A stretch of DNA of 40,385 nt, from positions 1 to 40,385 of the IMG/VR virus record IMGVR_UViG_3300023184_000259; one strand, written 5' to 3'. Under the pieces are notes generated by a model, which had not been told where the DNA came from, did no database searches, and saw nothing but the letters and a program-made list of their open reading frames with translations. Position 1 is the first letter of the stretch; every line of letters begins with the position of its first letter. Shown piece after piece: positions 1 to 8,363 of this stretch. The stretch comes from a virus. The position numbers and the translations under genes are program-made.

Positions 1-2
1 GA

Positions 3-671
3 CTAGAGCTGCCGGCTGGTAAGTGGAATGCACAGTACCAACAGGAACCGACATCCGAAGAGGGTGCGATTATTAAGCGGGAGTGGTGGAAACTGTGGGA
101 GCCGGAGAAACCGCCCCGGTGTGAGTTTGTGATACAGAGCTGGGACACGGCGTTTACAAAATCTGAGCGGGCCGACTATTCTGCTTGTACGACCTGGGGA
201 GTGTTTTACTTAAACGAAAACCCCAATGATCCCAATGTGATTTTGCTCGATGCATATAAGAAGCGCATGGAGTTTCCTGAGCTGAAGGAAAAGGCGTTTA
301 ACTACTACAAGGAGTGGGAGCCAGATGCATTTATCGTTGAGGCCAAGGCTTCTGGCGCGCCGTTGATATTTGAATTGAGGGCGATGGGCATCCCTGTACA
401 AGAGTTTACGCCAAGCAGGGGTAATGATAAGATGGTCAGGATCAATTCTGTATCTGATTTGTTTGCAAGTGGAAAGGTCTGGGCGCCAGCAACAAGATGG
501 GCAGACGAGCTGATAGAAGAGATGGCCGCCTTTCCAAACTCGGACCACGATGACTTGGTTGACTCCAGCACACAAGCGCTGATCAGGTTCAGGAAGGGTG
601 GATTTTTGCGTCTACAGACAGACGAGGAAGACGAGCCTCTTAAGTTTAGACGCAAGATGGCTTATTATTAA
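3..671 (+). CDS. terL: terminase large subunit, C-terminal part (5' truncated by window edge)
   Basis: The frame is open from the first bases of the window, so the start is outside it. TerL is the ATP-driven packaging motor that also cuts concatemeric DNA; only the end of the ATPase region and the RNase H-fold nuclease domain are here. The visible N-terminal piece contains the QYQQEPTSEEG motif typical of the ATPase-nuclease junction. The nuclease acidic residues appear as the Asp in QSWDTAF, the Glu in FIVEAKASG and the Asp cluster in SDHDDLVDS, in the usual order and spacing of the Terminase_6C family. The PSRGNDKMVRINSVSDLF stretch is also characteristic of phage TerL. An internal GTG at 129 lies within the conserved domain and is not taken as a start. 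The portal gene follows 8 bases downstream, as expected for a packaging operon. Confidence 0.95.
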   Translation, partial: LELPAGKWNAQYQQEPTSEEGAIIKREWWKLWEPEKPPRCEFVIQSWDTAFTKSERADYSACTTWGVFYLNENPNDPNVILLDAYKKRMEFPELKEKAFNYYKEWEPDAFIVEAKASGAPLIFELRAMGIPVQEFTPSRGNDKMVRINSVSDLFASGKVWAPATRWADELIEEMAAFPNSDHDDLVDSSTQALIRFRKGGFLRLQTDEEDEPLKFRRKMAYY

Positions 672-679
672 GGACGATC

Positions 680-3148
680 ATGATTGACAAAAGCCTATAC
701 GAAGCACCAGCCGGTTTAGAAACCCTAGACGCAGGTGAGCCCGACATTGAAATTGAAGTTGTCGACCCCGAAGAGCTCAATGTAAAGATAGGCGATACAG
801 AGATATCGTTGGGAGCGGAGGAAGATGACACGTTTGATGAAAACCTGGCCGAGACTTTACCCGACGACGTTATCCAAGAGATAGTCTCTGACCTATTAGC
901 CGACTACGAGGACGATGTAGCTTCCAGGAAAGACTGGATGCAGACCTATGTTGACGGTCTTGAGCTTTTAGGAATGAAAATAGAAGAGCGCGCGGATCCT
1001 TGGATTGGCGCTTGCGGCGTCTACCACCCACTCTTGTCTGAAGCACTGGTTAAGTTCCAGGCTGAGATCATGATGAGCACTTTTCCGGCGGCCGGCCCGG
1101 TAAAAACACAAATTATTGGCAAAGAAACACCGGAAAAGAAGGATGCAGCCGCTCGAGTTCAAGATGATATGAACTACGAACTGACTGATCGGATGGTTGA
1201 GTTCCGCCCAGAGCACGAAAGAATGCTATGGGGCTTGGGTTTATCGGGCAATGCGTTCAAGAAAGTGTACTTTGACCCCGTAAAAGACCGACAAACGTCG
1301 ATTTTTGTGCCGGCAGAGGACATTGTTGTGCCTTATGGCGCCTCGGATATCGAAACATCCGACCGCGTTACCCACGTTATGCGCAAAACAGAGAACGAAT
1401 TGCGTAAATTACAGGTTGATGGCTTCTATATAGATGAAAACCTGGGTGAACCAGAGAACAATCTGGACGAAGTAGAGAAAAAAATTGCCGAGAAAATGGG
1501 ATTCCGGGCAACTACAGACGACCGGTACAAGATTCTTGAGATGAACGTGAACCTGGACCTAGAAGGCCATGAGCACGAAGATGAAGACGGAGAACCCACT
1601 GGAATTGCACTCCCTTACATCGTTACCATTGAAAAAGGGAGCGAGAAATGCTTGGCCATCCGCCGGAATTGGCGTCCAGAGGATAAGAAAAACACCAAGC
1701 GCCAGCATTACGTCCATTATGGATATGTGCCAGGGTTTGGCTTCTACTGTTTTGGCTTAATCCATTTAATTGGGGCTTTTGCCAAGTCTGGAACCTCTAT
1801 CCTGCGCCAGCTGGTGGACGCCGGTACTCTATCCAACCTTCCGGGCGGTTTTAAGACTCGCGGTCTTCGGACTAAAGGGGACGATACACCCATCGGACCG
1901 GGTGAGTGGCGCGATGTTGACGTTCCAAGCGGAGCGATCAAAGACAACATCATGGCTTTGCCCTACAAGGAGCCAAGCCAGGTTCTGGCCGCGTTGCTTG
2001 ACAAGATTGTTGACGAAGGCCGTCGCTTTGCTTCGGCTGCTGACATCCAAGTTGCAGATATGTCGGCCAACTCACCGGTGGGAACCACGCTGGCCATCCT
2101 GGAACGCTCGCTCAAAGTCATGACCGCCGTACAGGCGCGCATCCATTACTCTTTCAAACAAGAGTTGTGTTTGCTCAGAGATATCATCAGAGACTACACC
2201 CCGCCAGACTATGCCTATGAGCCGGTTGAGGGTAAGAAGACAGCCAAGCGCGCTGACTATGATTTGGTTGATGTCATTCCTGTCAGTGATCCCAACGCGG
2301 CCACCATGGCGCAGAAGATCGTCCAGTACCAGGCTGTTATTCAACTGTCCCAACAAGCCCCGCAGATATATGACTTGCCGCAGCTGCACCGCCAGATGCT
2401 CGATGTCCTGGGTATCAAGAATGCAGAGAAGCTGGTTCCCCTGGAAGATGATGAAAAGCCCAAAGACCCGGTGACTGAGAACATGAACGCACTCAAGGGT
2501 AAACCCATGAAGGCGTTTATTTATCAGGATCATGACGCCCACATCATGGTTCACCAGTCATTCATGCAAGACCCCAACATCACTAAGACGATTGGCCAGA
2601 ACCCACAGGCCAACCAGATCATGGCGGCTTTGCAGGGACATATTGCAGAACATCTTGGGTATCACTATCGCAATGAGATTGAGAAACAGATGGGCGTCAC
2701 CATGCCCAGCCCTGAAGATCAATTGCCACCAGAAGTCGAAGCCGAACTCTCTAAGCTTATTGCTACCGCAAGTCAACAGCTGCTGCAAGAAAACAAAGGC
2801 GAAGCTGCACAGGCACAAGCGCAAGAGCAGGCCAAAGATCCTTTGGTACAGATGCAAATGAAGGAATTGCAGATAAAAGAAAAAGATGTGCAGATCAAGG
2901 AGCAGAAGGCGCAGCTCGACGCCCAGGCCAAGCAGGCACAGATTGCAAACGAGTCCACCCGCATTGCCAATCAAAAGGAAATCGACTTTGCCCGCATCCA
3001 GGCAGACATGTCCAAGCAGTCTGGCTCTTTGGAGCAGCAAAGAATGTCTCTAGAACAGCAAAGAACAATGGAAAGAACGCGAATGAATTTGGATTTGGCC
3101 AAGACCACAGCCCAGCTGCGGTCACAACAGAACAAGCCTAAACAATGA
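680..3148 (+). CDS. portal protein
   Basis: This 822-residue protein lies directly after TerL, the usual place for the portal that forms the dodecameric DNA gate at the capsid vertex. An AAGGA site (670-674) sits 5 bases before the ATG. The first ~60 residues are acidic. The core from about residue 75 to 600 contains motifs I associate with the long portals of uncultured podovirus-like phages, for example WIGACGVYHPLL, MMSTFPAAGPVKT and FVPAEDIVVPYGA. The last ~130 residues are rich in Gln, Lys and Glu and predict a long coiled coil, as in the barrel of P22-type portals. It ends in an ATGA overlap with the next gene. The assignment rests on length, position and motif resemblance. Confidence 0.9.
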   Translation: MIDKSLYEAPAGLETLDAGEPDIEIEVVDPEELNVKIGDTEISLGAEEDDTFDENLAETLPDDVIQEIVSDLLADYEDDVASRKDWMQTYVDGLELLGMKIEERADPWIGACGVYHPLLSEALVKFQAEIMMSTFPAAGPVKTQIIGKETPEKKDAAARVQDDMNYELTDRMVEFRPEHERMLWGLGLSGNAFKKVYFDPVKDRQTSIFVPAEDIVVPYGASDIETSDRVTHVMRKTENELRKLQVDGFYIDENLGEPENNLDEVEKKIAEKMGFRATTDDRYKILEMNVNLDLEGHEHEDEDGEPTGIALPYIVTIEKGSEKCLAIRRNWRPEDKKNTKRQHYVHYGYVPGFGFYCFGLIHLIGAFAKSGTSILRQLVDAGTLSNLPGGFKTRGLRTKGDDTPIGPGEWRDVDVPSGAIKDNIMALPYKEPSQVLAALLDKIVDEGRRFASAADIQVADMSANSPVGTTLAILERSLKVMTAVQARIHYSFKQELCLLRDIIRDYTPPDYAYEPVEGKKTAKRADYDLVDVIPVSDPNAATMAQKIVQYQAVIQLSQQAPQIYDLPQLHRQMLDVLGIKNAEKLVPLEDDEKPKDPVTENMNALKGKPMKAFIYQDHDAHIMVHQSFMQDPNITKTIGQNPQANQIMAALQGHIAEHLGYHYRNEIEKQMGVTMPSPEDQLPPEVEAELSKLIATASQQLLQENKGEAAQAQAQEQAKDPLVQMQMKELQIKEKDVQIKEQKAQLDAQAKQAQIANESTRIANQKEIDFARIQADMSKQSGSLEQQRMSLEQQRTMERTRMNLDLAKTTAQLRSQQNKPKQ

Positions 3149-3345
3149 TTGACAAGTACCTAGAACACTTGACCTCTAAGGTCAATGACAAAGTTTTGCA
3201 ACTCCAAGAAGCTATGGGTGACGGTAACGCCGCCGACTTTGCGGAGTACAAAAAGATGTGCGGAGAGATTAAAGGTCTTCTCACTGCGCGTTCCTACATC
3301 AAAGACCTACAGGAAAGAATAACCAACAATGACGACGACACCTGA
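3145..3345 (+). CDS. small helical protein downstream of portal
   Basis: A 66-residue, mainly alpha-helical, charged protein whose ATG overlaps the portal stop (ATGA), so translation is probably coupled. Its end overlaps the next gene by 17 bases. It has no cysteine cluster, signal peptide or membrane segment. The sequence (DKYLEHLTSKVNDKVLQLQE at the N-terminus, ending in several Asp) suggests a short helical bundle. Small proteins of this kind commonly sit between portal and scaffold in related phages, but I do not recognise a function. It is kept as a real gene because of the overlap arrangement and the protein-like composition. Confidence 0.75.
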   Translation: MIDKYLEHLTSKVNDKVLQLQEAMGDGNAADFAEYKKMCGEIKGLLTARSYIKDLQERITNNDDDT

Positions 3346-3754
3346 CATTTTGTTTGCCACCAACCCTGACAATCCCGTTGTAATTGGCAGCTCACAAAAG
3401 ACAGAAGAAGAAAAGGCATCTCAACTTCCCAAGCCCGCTGGCTACAAAATCCTGTGTGCAATTCCTGAACAGGAAAAAGAGTACGAGGGAGACATTGGGA
3501 TTATCAAAGCAGACGAAACCATGCGATACGACGAGCTGCTGACTACAGTCTTGTTTGTGGTTGACCTGGGGCCAGACTGCTATATGGACAAGGCAAAGTT
3601 TCCAACTGGGCCTTGGTGTCAAAAGGGTGATTTTGTGTTGACTAGACCCCACGCAGGCTCACGTTTACAAATTCACGGCCGAGAATTCCGCATCATTAAC
3701 GACGATTCAGTCGAAGGTGTTGTCGAAGACCCGCGCGGTATCAAACGCAAATAA
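3329..3754 (+). CDS. GroES-like co-chaperonin (phage)
   Basis: 141 residues. Residues ~35-134 follow the GroES pattern strand by strand: PAGYKILCAIPE matches the opening strand, EYEGDIGIIKADE the region before the mobile loop, VVDLGPDCY (77-85) the GroES VVAVGPG turn, CQKGDFVLT the VKVGDIVIF strand, and RIINDDSVEGVVE the closing strand. GroES caps GroEL during folding; phages such as T4 (gp31) replace it so that host GroEL can fold their capsid protein. Position between portal and scaffold/capsid genes fits that role. The first ~33 residues are an extra, probably flexible extension. Two odd points are an Asp-Cys after the turn and a shorter roof region. No phage GroEL is visible, so it would have to work with the host GroEL. 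This is a fold-level call from motif order; identity to bacterial GroES is low. Confidence 0.65.
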   Translation: MTTTPDILFATNPDNPVVIGSSQKTEEEKASQLPKPAGYKILCAIPEQEKEYEGDIGIIKADETMRYDELLTTVLFVVDLGPDCYMDKAKFPTGPWCQKGDFVLTRPHAGSRLQIHGREFRIINDDSVEGVVEDPRGIKRK

Positions 3755-3763
3755 GGAGCGTAC

Positions 3764-4684
3764 ATGTCAAGATTTGGCGGAGAATATAAATTCCCAGATG
3801 AACTGGAAGAAAACAAGGTGGACGACGAGATCGAATTAGAGATCGAAGACGACACCCCGGAGGAAGACCGGAACAAAGACCCGCTTCCCAAGGAAGTTAA
3901 AGAGGAGCTTTACAACGATGAGCTGGAGGACTACTCAGCCAAAGTAAAGAAAAAGCTGGTCCAACTCAAAAAGCTGGCACATGACGAGCGCCGGGAAAAA
4001 GAAGCGGCTATGCGCGAGCAGCAAGAGGCCGTTAACCTGACCCAGCGTGTCATTGAGGAGAACAAGCGCCTCAAAGCCACTCTGAATAACAGCGAAAAGA
4101 ATGTACTCAGCTCCATCCAAAGAGCAGTAGACCTCGAGCTGGATGCAGCCAAAAAAGCCTACCGTGAGGCTTATGATTCCGGGGATACTGACCGGGTCAT
4201 GGAGGCCCAAGAGCGCCTGACCGAGGTATCGCTGAAAAAAGACAAAGTCAAAAACTTTAAGCCACCACCTTTACAGACGCAAGAATATGAGGTACAAACG
4301 GCACCAAGACAACCCGAGCCCATCGCTGTTGACCCAAATGCCCAAAACTGGCAAAAGCGGAATCAGTGGTTTGGCGAGGACAAGTTGATGACAGGCATGG
4401 CCATAGCCCTGCACGAACAACTTAAAGAAGAGGGTGTTGTCCTCTCTTCACAAGAGTATTACCGCCGCATTGATGAAACGATGCGACATAGGTTCCCAGA
4501 GAAATTTGAGAACGAAAAGCCCGAGGGAACTCGCGGCACAAGACCTAGCTCGGTGGTGGCGTCAGCCAGCCGCAGCACAGCATCAAAGCGAGTTCGATTG
4601 AGCACAAGCCAAATGAGCCTTGCTAAAAAACTTAACTTAACTCCTGAGCAATATGCCAAAGAGTTACTCAAATTGGAGGCCTAA
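3764..4684 (+). CDS. capsid scaffolding protein
   Basis: 306 residues, very acidic at the N-terminus, with a long Lys/Glu/Gln-rich coiled coil from about residue 60 to 155 and a basic C-terminus ending in helical LTPEQYAKELLKLEA. Acidic head, central coiled coil and basic tail is the usual layout of tailed-phage scaffolds, which guide procapsid assembly and bind the coat protein through a basic C-terminal helix. It lies between portal and major capsid genes, the typical scaffold position. A strong AAGGAG site precedes the ATG. No protease motif is visible, so the scaffold is probably released rather than self-cleaved. A host- or phage-encoded protease outside the window cannot be excluded. 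Confidence 0.8.
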   Translation: MSRFGGEYKFPDELEENKVDDEIELEIEDDTPEEDRNKDPLPKEVKEELYNDELEDYSAKVKKKLVQLKKLAHDERREKEAAMREQQEAVNLTQRVIEENKRLKATLNNSEKNVLSSIQRAVDLELDAAKKAYREAYDSGDTDRVMEAQERLTEVSLKKDKVKNFKPPPLQTQEYEVQTAPRQPEPIAVDPNAQNWQKRNQWFGEDKLMTGMAIALHEQLKEEGVVLSSQEYYRRIDETMRHRFPEKFENEKPEGTRGTRPSSVVASASRSTASKRVRLSTSQMSLAKKLNLTPEQYAKELLKLEA

Positions 4685-5134
4685 ATGGCTGAAAACAGAA
4701 AACCAAGAGAACTCGCCGAGCGAGTAATCACAGAGCGCCCTAAACAGTGGCAACAAGCTGAACTGCTTCCTGAGCCGGACAAACAGCCAGGATATGCTTA
4801 CAGATGGATTCGGGTATCAGTCTTAGATAAAGCTGACCAGCGCAACATTACCGGCAAGCTCCGGGAAGGTTGGGAGCCGGTGGCGATTGAAGAGCAGCCT
4901 AAGTTTCAGTTCATGATCGACCCCGATAGTCGATTTAAAAATAATATCGAAATAGGTGGGCTTTTGCTTTGCAAGTCACCAGAAGAGTTTATGCAACAAC
5001 GCGATGCACACTTCGCAAAAGTTACACAGGCTCAGACGGATGCTGTAGACAATAGCCTAATGCGTCAAAGTGACCCGAGGATGCCGCTCTTCCGAGAGAA
5101 CAAATCTTCGACGACCTTTGGCAAGGGTGTTTAA
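4685..5134 (+). CDS. conserved phage head-module protein of unknown function
   Basis: 149 residues starting immediately after the scaffold stop. It has a basic N-terminus, a central mixed alpha/beta section (YAYRWIRVSVLDKADQRNI, GWEPVAIEE) and a helical, Gln-rich C-terminal half. Small proteins with this WIR...N...L..GWEPV pattern are frequent just upstream of the capsid gene in uncultured phages. Its role is not known to me; head assembly or a minor capsid component is inferred from position only. Confidence 0.8.
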   Translation: MAENRKPRELAERVITERPKQWQQAELLPEPDKQPGYAYRWIRVSVLDKADQRNITGKLREGWEPVAIEEQPKFQFMIDPDSRFKNNIEIGGLLLCKSPEEFMQQRDAHFAKVTQAQTDAVDNSLMRQSDPRMPLFRENKSSTTFGKGV

Positions 5135-5150
5135 TTCAAGGAGTCCTTAA

Positions 5151-5984
5151 ATGGCTTATCCCGTTGTATCAGCTCCATATGGGCTGCTGCCACAGAACTT
5201 GATTGGTGGTCAAGTATTTGCGGGTTCAACTCGCATGTACCCCATCCAATACGGTTACTCGACCAGCATCTTCTATGGTGACTATGTCGTTCTGTCTCGT
5301 GGTTTTGTAACCCGAGCCACAGTCGATACCGGCACTTCTCTTAACCAGAGCGTTGGTATTTTCTTGGGCTGTACATACACCAACCCCACAACCAAGCAAA
5401 AGTTGTTCTCTCAATATTGGCCCGCAAGCACCACCGCTGGTGACTGTCAAGCCTATATTTATGATGATCCTGATGCTGTGTTCAAGGCTGTTGTGTGTTC
5501 TGCAACTACCGCTGTCGCTTCTGGCGCATTGGCAATGGTTGGCACTAACCTGTCAGGCATTGACAATACTGGTAGCACAACTACTGGTAATTCTGCTAAC
5601 GCAGTTCTGGCTCCTGTTGCCACTCCTGTCACCACTACTCTGCCTTTACGCATGATTGGTGTTGTGCCGGATACGCAAGTTGCGCTCGGTACAGCTACTT
5701 TCAGTGCGGGTACAACTACCCTGACCGTCAGCGCACTGCCTTACGCGTTGCCAATTGGTACGGACGTTTCTGTGTTGACCACCAGTGGTCAAGTTGCACA
5801 GACAGGTTCTTTTGTGAAAACCGCAGCAGCTGCCGGCGCAACTTCAGTTGTGTTGAACCAAGCCGCTACATTCACATTGAATTCTGGTGTTTACACATCG
5901 ACTGTGGTGTTCACTCAGTATCCTGAAATCTTGGTTAAATTGAACCAAGGCTTCCATGGTTACTATTCTGCCACTGGCGCTTAA
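5151..5984 (+). CDS. putative head decoration / virion structural protein
   Basis: 277 residues, low in charge and rich in Thr, Ser, Ala, Val and Gly, as in beta-rich surface proteins. The N-terminal half (SAPYGLLPQNLIGGQVFAGS, then YGDYVVLSRGFVTRATVD) resembles proteins encoded just before the capsid gene in many podovirus-like phages, probably head decoration proteins. Residues ~185-245 look like an inserted beta domain of the type seen in phage surface proteins (TFSAGTTTLTVSALPYALPI). A GGAG site precedes the ATG, and the capsid gene follows after 10 bases. Decoration is inferred from position and composition. Confidence 0.75.
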   Translation: MAYPVVSAPYGLLPQNLIGGQVFAGSTRMYPIQYGYSTSIFYGDYVVLSRGFVTRATVDTGTSLNQSVGIFLGCTYTNPTTKQKLFSQYWPASTTAGDCQAYIYDDPDAVFKAVVCSATTAVASGALAMVGTNLSGIDNTGSTTTGNSANAVLAPVATPVTTTLPLRMIGVVPDTQVALGTATFSAGTTTLTVSALPYALPIGTDVSVLTTSGQVAQTGSFVKTAAAAGATSVVLNQAATFTLNSGVYTSTVVFTQYPEILVKLNQGFHGYYSATGA

Positions 5985-5994
5985 GGAGCAATAA

Positions 5995-6906
5995 ATGGCT
6001 ATTTCACGCGCACAACTGCTCAAAGAGCTGTTACCTGGACTTAACGCTTTGTTTGGTTTGGAGTACGCCCGCTACGGCGAAGAGCACAAAGAAATCTACG
6101 AAACTGAGACTTCTGAGCGTTCTTTTGAAGAAGAAACCAAACTGTCTGGATTCTCTGCTGCACCAGTCAAGAACGAGGGCTCTGCCATCGCTTATGACAA
6201 TGCACAGGAAGCCTGGACTGCCCGCTACAACCACGAAACCATCGCCCTGGGTTTCTCACTGACCGAAGAGGCCATTGAGGATAACTTGTACGACAGCTTG
6301 TCTGCTCGTTACACCAAAGGCCTGGCCCGTGCTATGGCGTACACCAAGCAGGTCAAAGCTGCTGCTATTTTGAATAACGGTTTCTCCGCCAACTTTACTG
6401 GTGGCGACAGCGTTGCTCTCTTTAGCACTGCTCACCCGCTGGTTAACGGTGGCACCAACAGCAATCGCCCCTCTACAGCTGCTGACTTGAATGAGACTTC
6501 GTTGGAAAACGCAGTTATTCAAATTGCAGCCTGGACAGATGAGCGCGGCCTGTTGATTGCAGCCAAGCCTAAGAAATTGATTGTTCCTCCTGCATTGCAG
6601 TTCGTGGCTACCCGTTTGCTGGAAACCAGCTTGCGTGTTGGCACTACCGACAATGATGTAAACGCAATCAAGAACAATGGCTCGATTCCTGAAGGGTATA
6701 CCCAAAACCACTTCTTGACCGACGTCAATGGTTGGTACCTGACTACCGACGTACCCAACGGTATGAAGCACTTTGTCCGTACTCCGCTGGCTAACAGCAT
6801 GGACGGCGACTTCGATACCGGCAACGTGCGTTACAAGTCCCGCGAGCGTTATTCGTTCGGTTGGTCTGATCCTCTGGGAATGTACGGTTCCCCTGGTTCG
6901 TCCTAA
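5995..6906 (+). CDS. major capsid protein
   Basis: 303 residues. Position after the scaffold and putative decoration genes, length, an AAGGAG site and a strong terminator right after the stop fit the most highly expressed head gene. The N-terminus (RAQLLKELLPGLNALFGLEY), the FSLTEEAIEDNLYDSL segment, the STAHPLVNGGTNSN motif and the ending KSRERYSFGWSDPLG are typical of the HK97-fold, Mu-gpT-like capsid proteins common in environmental phages. No protease domain is fused, and there is no obvious long delta domain to be cleaved. Translation agrees with one uninterrupted domain. Confidence 0.92.
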   Translation: MAISRAQLLKELLPGLNALFGLEYARYGEEHKEIYETETSERSFEEETKLSGFSAAPVKNEGSAIAYDNAQEAWTARYNHETIALGFSLTEEAIEDNLYDSLSARYTKGLARAMAYTKQVKAAAILNNGFSANFTGGDSVALFSTAHPLVNGGTNSNRPSTAADLNETSLENAVIQIAAWTDERGLLIAAKPKKLIVPPALQFVATRLLETSLRVGTTDNDVNAIKNNGSIPEGYTQNHFLTDVNGWYLTTDVPNGMKHFVRTPLANSMDGDFDTGNVRYKSRERYSFGWSDPLGMYGSPGSS

Positions 6907-6910
6907 TGAG

Positions 6911-6938
6911 AAGGGGGCCTTGTGCCCCCTTTTCTTTT
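6911..6938 (+). terminator. intrinsic terminator after the major capsid gene
   Basis: AAGGGGGC (6911-6918) pairs perfectly with GCCCCCTT (6924-6931) around a CTTGT loop and is followed by a T-rich run TTTCTTTT. It starts 4 bases after the capsid stop codon. This should end or attenuate transcription of the head module. Confidence 0.9.
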
Positions 6939-6957
6939 GGTGTATATTGAAATCATT

Positions 6958-7014
6958 CCGGGAAACCCGGCGTATCAAACAGTCCCGGCTGACTGTCATG
7001 CAAGATTGATACGC
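6958..7014 (+). promoter_or_regulatory. nested inverted repeats: structured leader or operator upstream of the 7037 gene
   Basis: In the ~130-base gap after the capsid terminator, three stems are arranged in order. CCGGG-AAA-CCCGG (6958-6970) is a tight hairpin. GCGTATCAA (6970-6978) is the exact reverse complement of TTGATACGC (7006-7014). Inside that pair, ACAGTC (6979-6984) pairs with GACTGT (6991-6996) around a six-base loop, leaving a 9-base bulge (6997-7005). The Shine-Dalgarno GGAG of the next gene is at 7025-7028, just outside the fold. It could be an mRNA leader, an RNA processing site or a protein operator. A weak promoter-like pair (TTGTGC, 17 bases, TATATT at 6943) overlaps the terminator and is not convincing alone. 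Confidence 0.5.
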
Positions 7015-7036
7015 TACAACGCATGGAGATATTCTT

Positions 7037-7537
7037 ATGGGATTCGCAACTCACCTTGGCCCTTGGTTGTTGGGCACTGTTAAAAATACAACTGGTACTA
7101 CCGCAGGCACTATCCGCAATATGGGCGCTACGATTGTTTCTCAGTCGTATACCGCTGCTACAGCCACCATCTTGGCATCCCCTGCCGCAGTGCAGATGTT
7201 TACTCTGCCTGCTGGCGCAAAGATTCTTCGCTTTGACATTGAAGTTATTGTTGCTTTAACTGGCGCATCAAACTGCGGTGTCACTATTGGAACATCTGGA
7301 ACTGCTAACTTCTACATGACTTCTGTCAATAGTGGAACTTCTGCTGTTCAGACTTCACCTGCGACTATTGCCGCTGCAACGCAAGCGGCTAAGACTAACA
7401 ACGTAGGCGCTACAGACGCAATCATCTACGGTACGTTCACAGCAGCTACTGCTGACGCAACCGCAGGCTCAATTGTGGTTACTGTTGAGTACGTTGTCCG
7501 CGATTCTGACGGCTCTGCTAATCCTTCACAGGTTTAA
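7037..7537 (+). CDS. Thr/Ala-rich virion structural protein, function unknown
   Basis: 166 residues, almost free of charged residues, rich in Ala, Thr, Ile and Val, with alternating beta patterns throughout (GAKILRFDIEVIVALTGAS, GSIVVTVEYVVRD). This composition fits a beta-sandwich particle-surface protein such as a decoration or minor capsid protein. The ATG at 7037 has GGAG 8 bases upstream; a second long frame over the same DNA is a shadow. It has its own transcription context, with a terminator and structured leader upstream and a UUCG terminator downstream, which suggests high or separately tuned expression. The exact role is not known. Confidence 0.75.
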   Translation: MGFATHLGPWLLGTVKNTTGTTAGTIRNMGATIVSQSYTAATATILASPAAVQMFTLPAGAKILRFDIEVIVALTGASNCGVTIGTSGTANFYMTSVNSGTSAVQTSPATIAAATQAAKTNNVGATDAIIYGTFTAATADATAGSIVVTVEYVVRDSDGSANPSQV

Positions 7538-7546
7538 TTGATCTTG

Positions 7547-7565
7547 GGGGCTTCGGCCCCTTTTA
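7547..7565 (+). terminator. intrinsic terminator with UUCG tetraloop
   Basis: GGGGC (7547-7551), loop TTCG (7552-7555) and GCCCC (7556-7560) form a very stable stem followed by TTTT. It lies ~10 bases after the stop at 7537. The next gene's AAAAGGAG site directly follows the T run, so some read-through is needed unless a promoter is hidden here. Confidence 0.85.
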
Positions 7566-7578
7566 AAAGGAGCCTAAT

Positions 7579-8361
7579 ATGGCAGTTGTATCGTCAATTA
7601 CCCGTATGGGTACTATTGAGCCTTGGGAGTTACAAGTTGGTCGTAATCAAATTACGATGCACCAATATGTATTTCAGTTTGGTCAAGCAGCAACCGTAAC
7701 AACAAATCAAACTGTCTGGGCAACTACGGGCGCTTATGCGTACCTTTCTGCTGCATCAGTGATAAAAATATCCAGCGGTAGTGCCAACGATGCTGCGGCG
7801 GGTACAGGCGCAAGGACTGTGTTCATTTCTGGCTTGGATGCTAGCTACAACGTACTTAGCGAAACAGTGACTTTGAATGGTCAGACATCAGTCAATACTG
7901 TTGGCAGCTACCTGCGTATCAATGACTTCTATGTAACTTCTTGTGGCTCTGGAAACACTGCTGCTGGCATTATTTACGCAGGTACGGGTACTGTTACGAC
8001 TGGCATTCCGGCTGTGATCTACTCTTTAATGCCTGTTGGGTATAACGCGCAAACACAAGCAATCTACACTGTTCCTGCGGGGTACACGGCCTACATCTCT
8101 AGCTATACATTTACATCCAATAATACAACGGCTAACACCATTTGTTCTGGATTTTTGTATGTCTATAAATCTGGCGCTGCATTCCCAACAATCGAAGCAT
8201 CTGCGCGGTTTAACGCTGGCAACATCTTTGATCGACACTTTGATTATCCGTTGGCATTCCCTGAAAAGACTGACCTTGAGTTGCGTGTTTCGGCGGGCGC
8301 TTCAGGCCAAATGACAGGCGAGATGCACATTCTTCTAATCAAGAATGATTCACAGACTTAA
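7579..8361 (+). CDS. beta-rich virion structural protein
   Basis: 260 residues, rich in Thr, Ser, Ala, Gly and Tyr with few charges. It appears to contain two beta regions: residues ~1-140 (ending near INDFYVTSCGSGN) and ~150-260 (VPAGYTAYISSYTFTSNN to GEMHILLIKND). The pattern of aromatic-flanked strands is typical of phage head fibre or decoration proteins, and I recall similar C-terminal domains in environmental phage structural proteins. A strong AAAAGGAG site precedes the ATG. I cannot choose between head fibre, decoration and tail component. Confidence 0.7.
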   Translation: MAVVSSITRMGTIEPWELQVGRNQITMHQYVFQFGQAATVTTNQTVWATTGAYAYLSAASVIKISSGSANDAAAGTGARTVFISGLDASYNVLSETVTLNGQTSVNTVGSYLRINDFYVTSCGSGNTAAGIIYAGTGTVTTGIPAVIYSLMPVGYNAQTQAIYTVPAGYTAYISSYTFTSNNTTANTICSGFLYVYKSGAAFPTIEASARFNAGNIFDRHFDYPLAFPEKTDLELRVSAGASGQMTGEMHILLIKNDSQT

Positions 8362-8363
8362 TC

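Noticed and set aside
2072-3040. Long minus-strand frames across the portal gene
   Set aside because: Antisense to the portal coiled coil, rich in Leu/Cys as expected from the complement of CAG/AAG-rich codons. No start signal or conserved domain is visible.
6920-6948. TTGTGC-17-TATATT promoter-like pair after the capsid gene
   Set aside because: Only three of six bases of the -35 match and it lies within the terminator stem. Mentioned with the structured leader but not called.
6256-6999. 247-codon open frame on the minus strand across the capsid gene
   Set aside because: It is antisense to a highly constrained capsid gene, its protein has no recognisable features, and it has no convincing ribosome site. 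It is a codon-bias shadow.
7023-7259. Alternative 78-codon frame overlapping the start of the 7037 gene
   Set aside because: It begins at the ATG that contains the ribosome site of the 7037 gene and encodes a Leu/Pro/Cys-rich product typical of a frame shadow.
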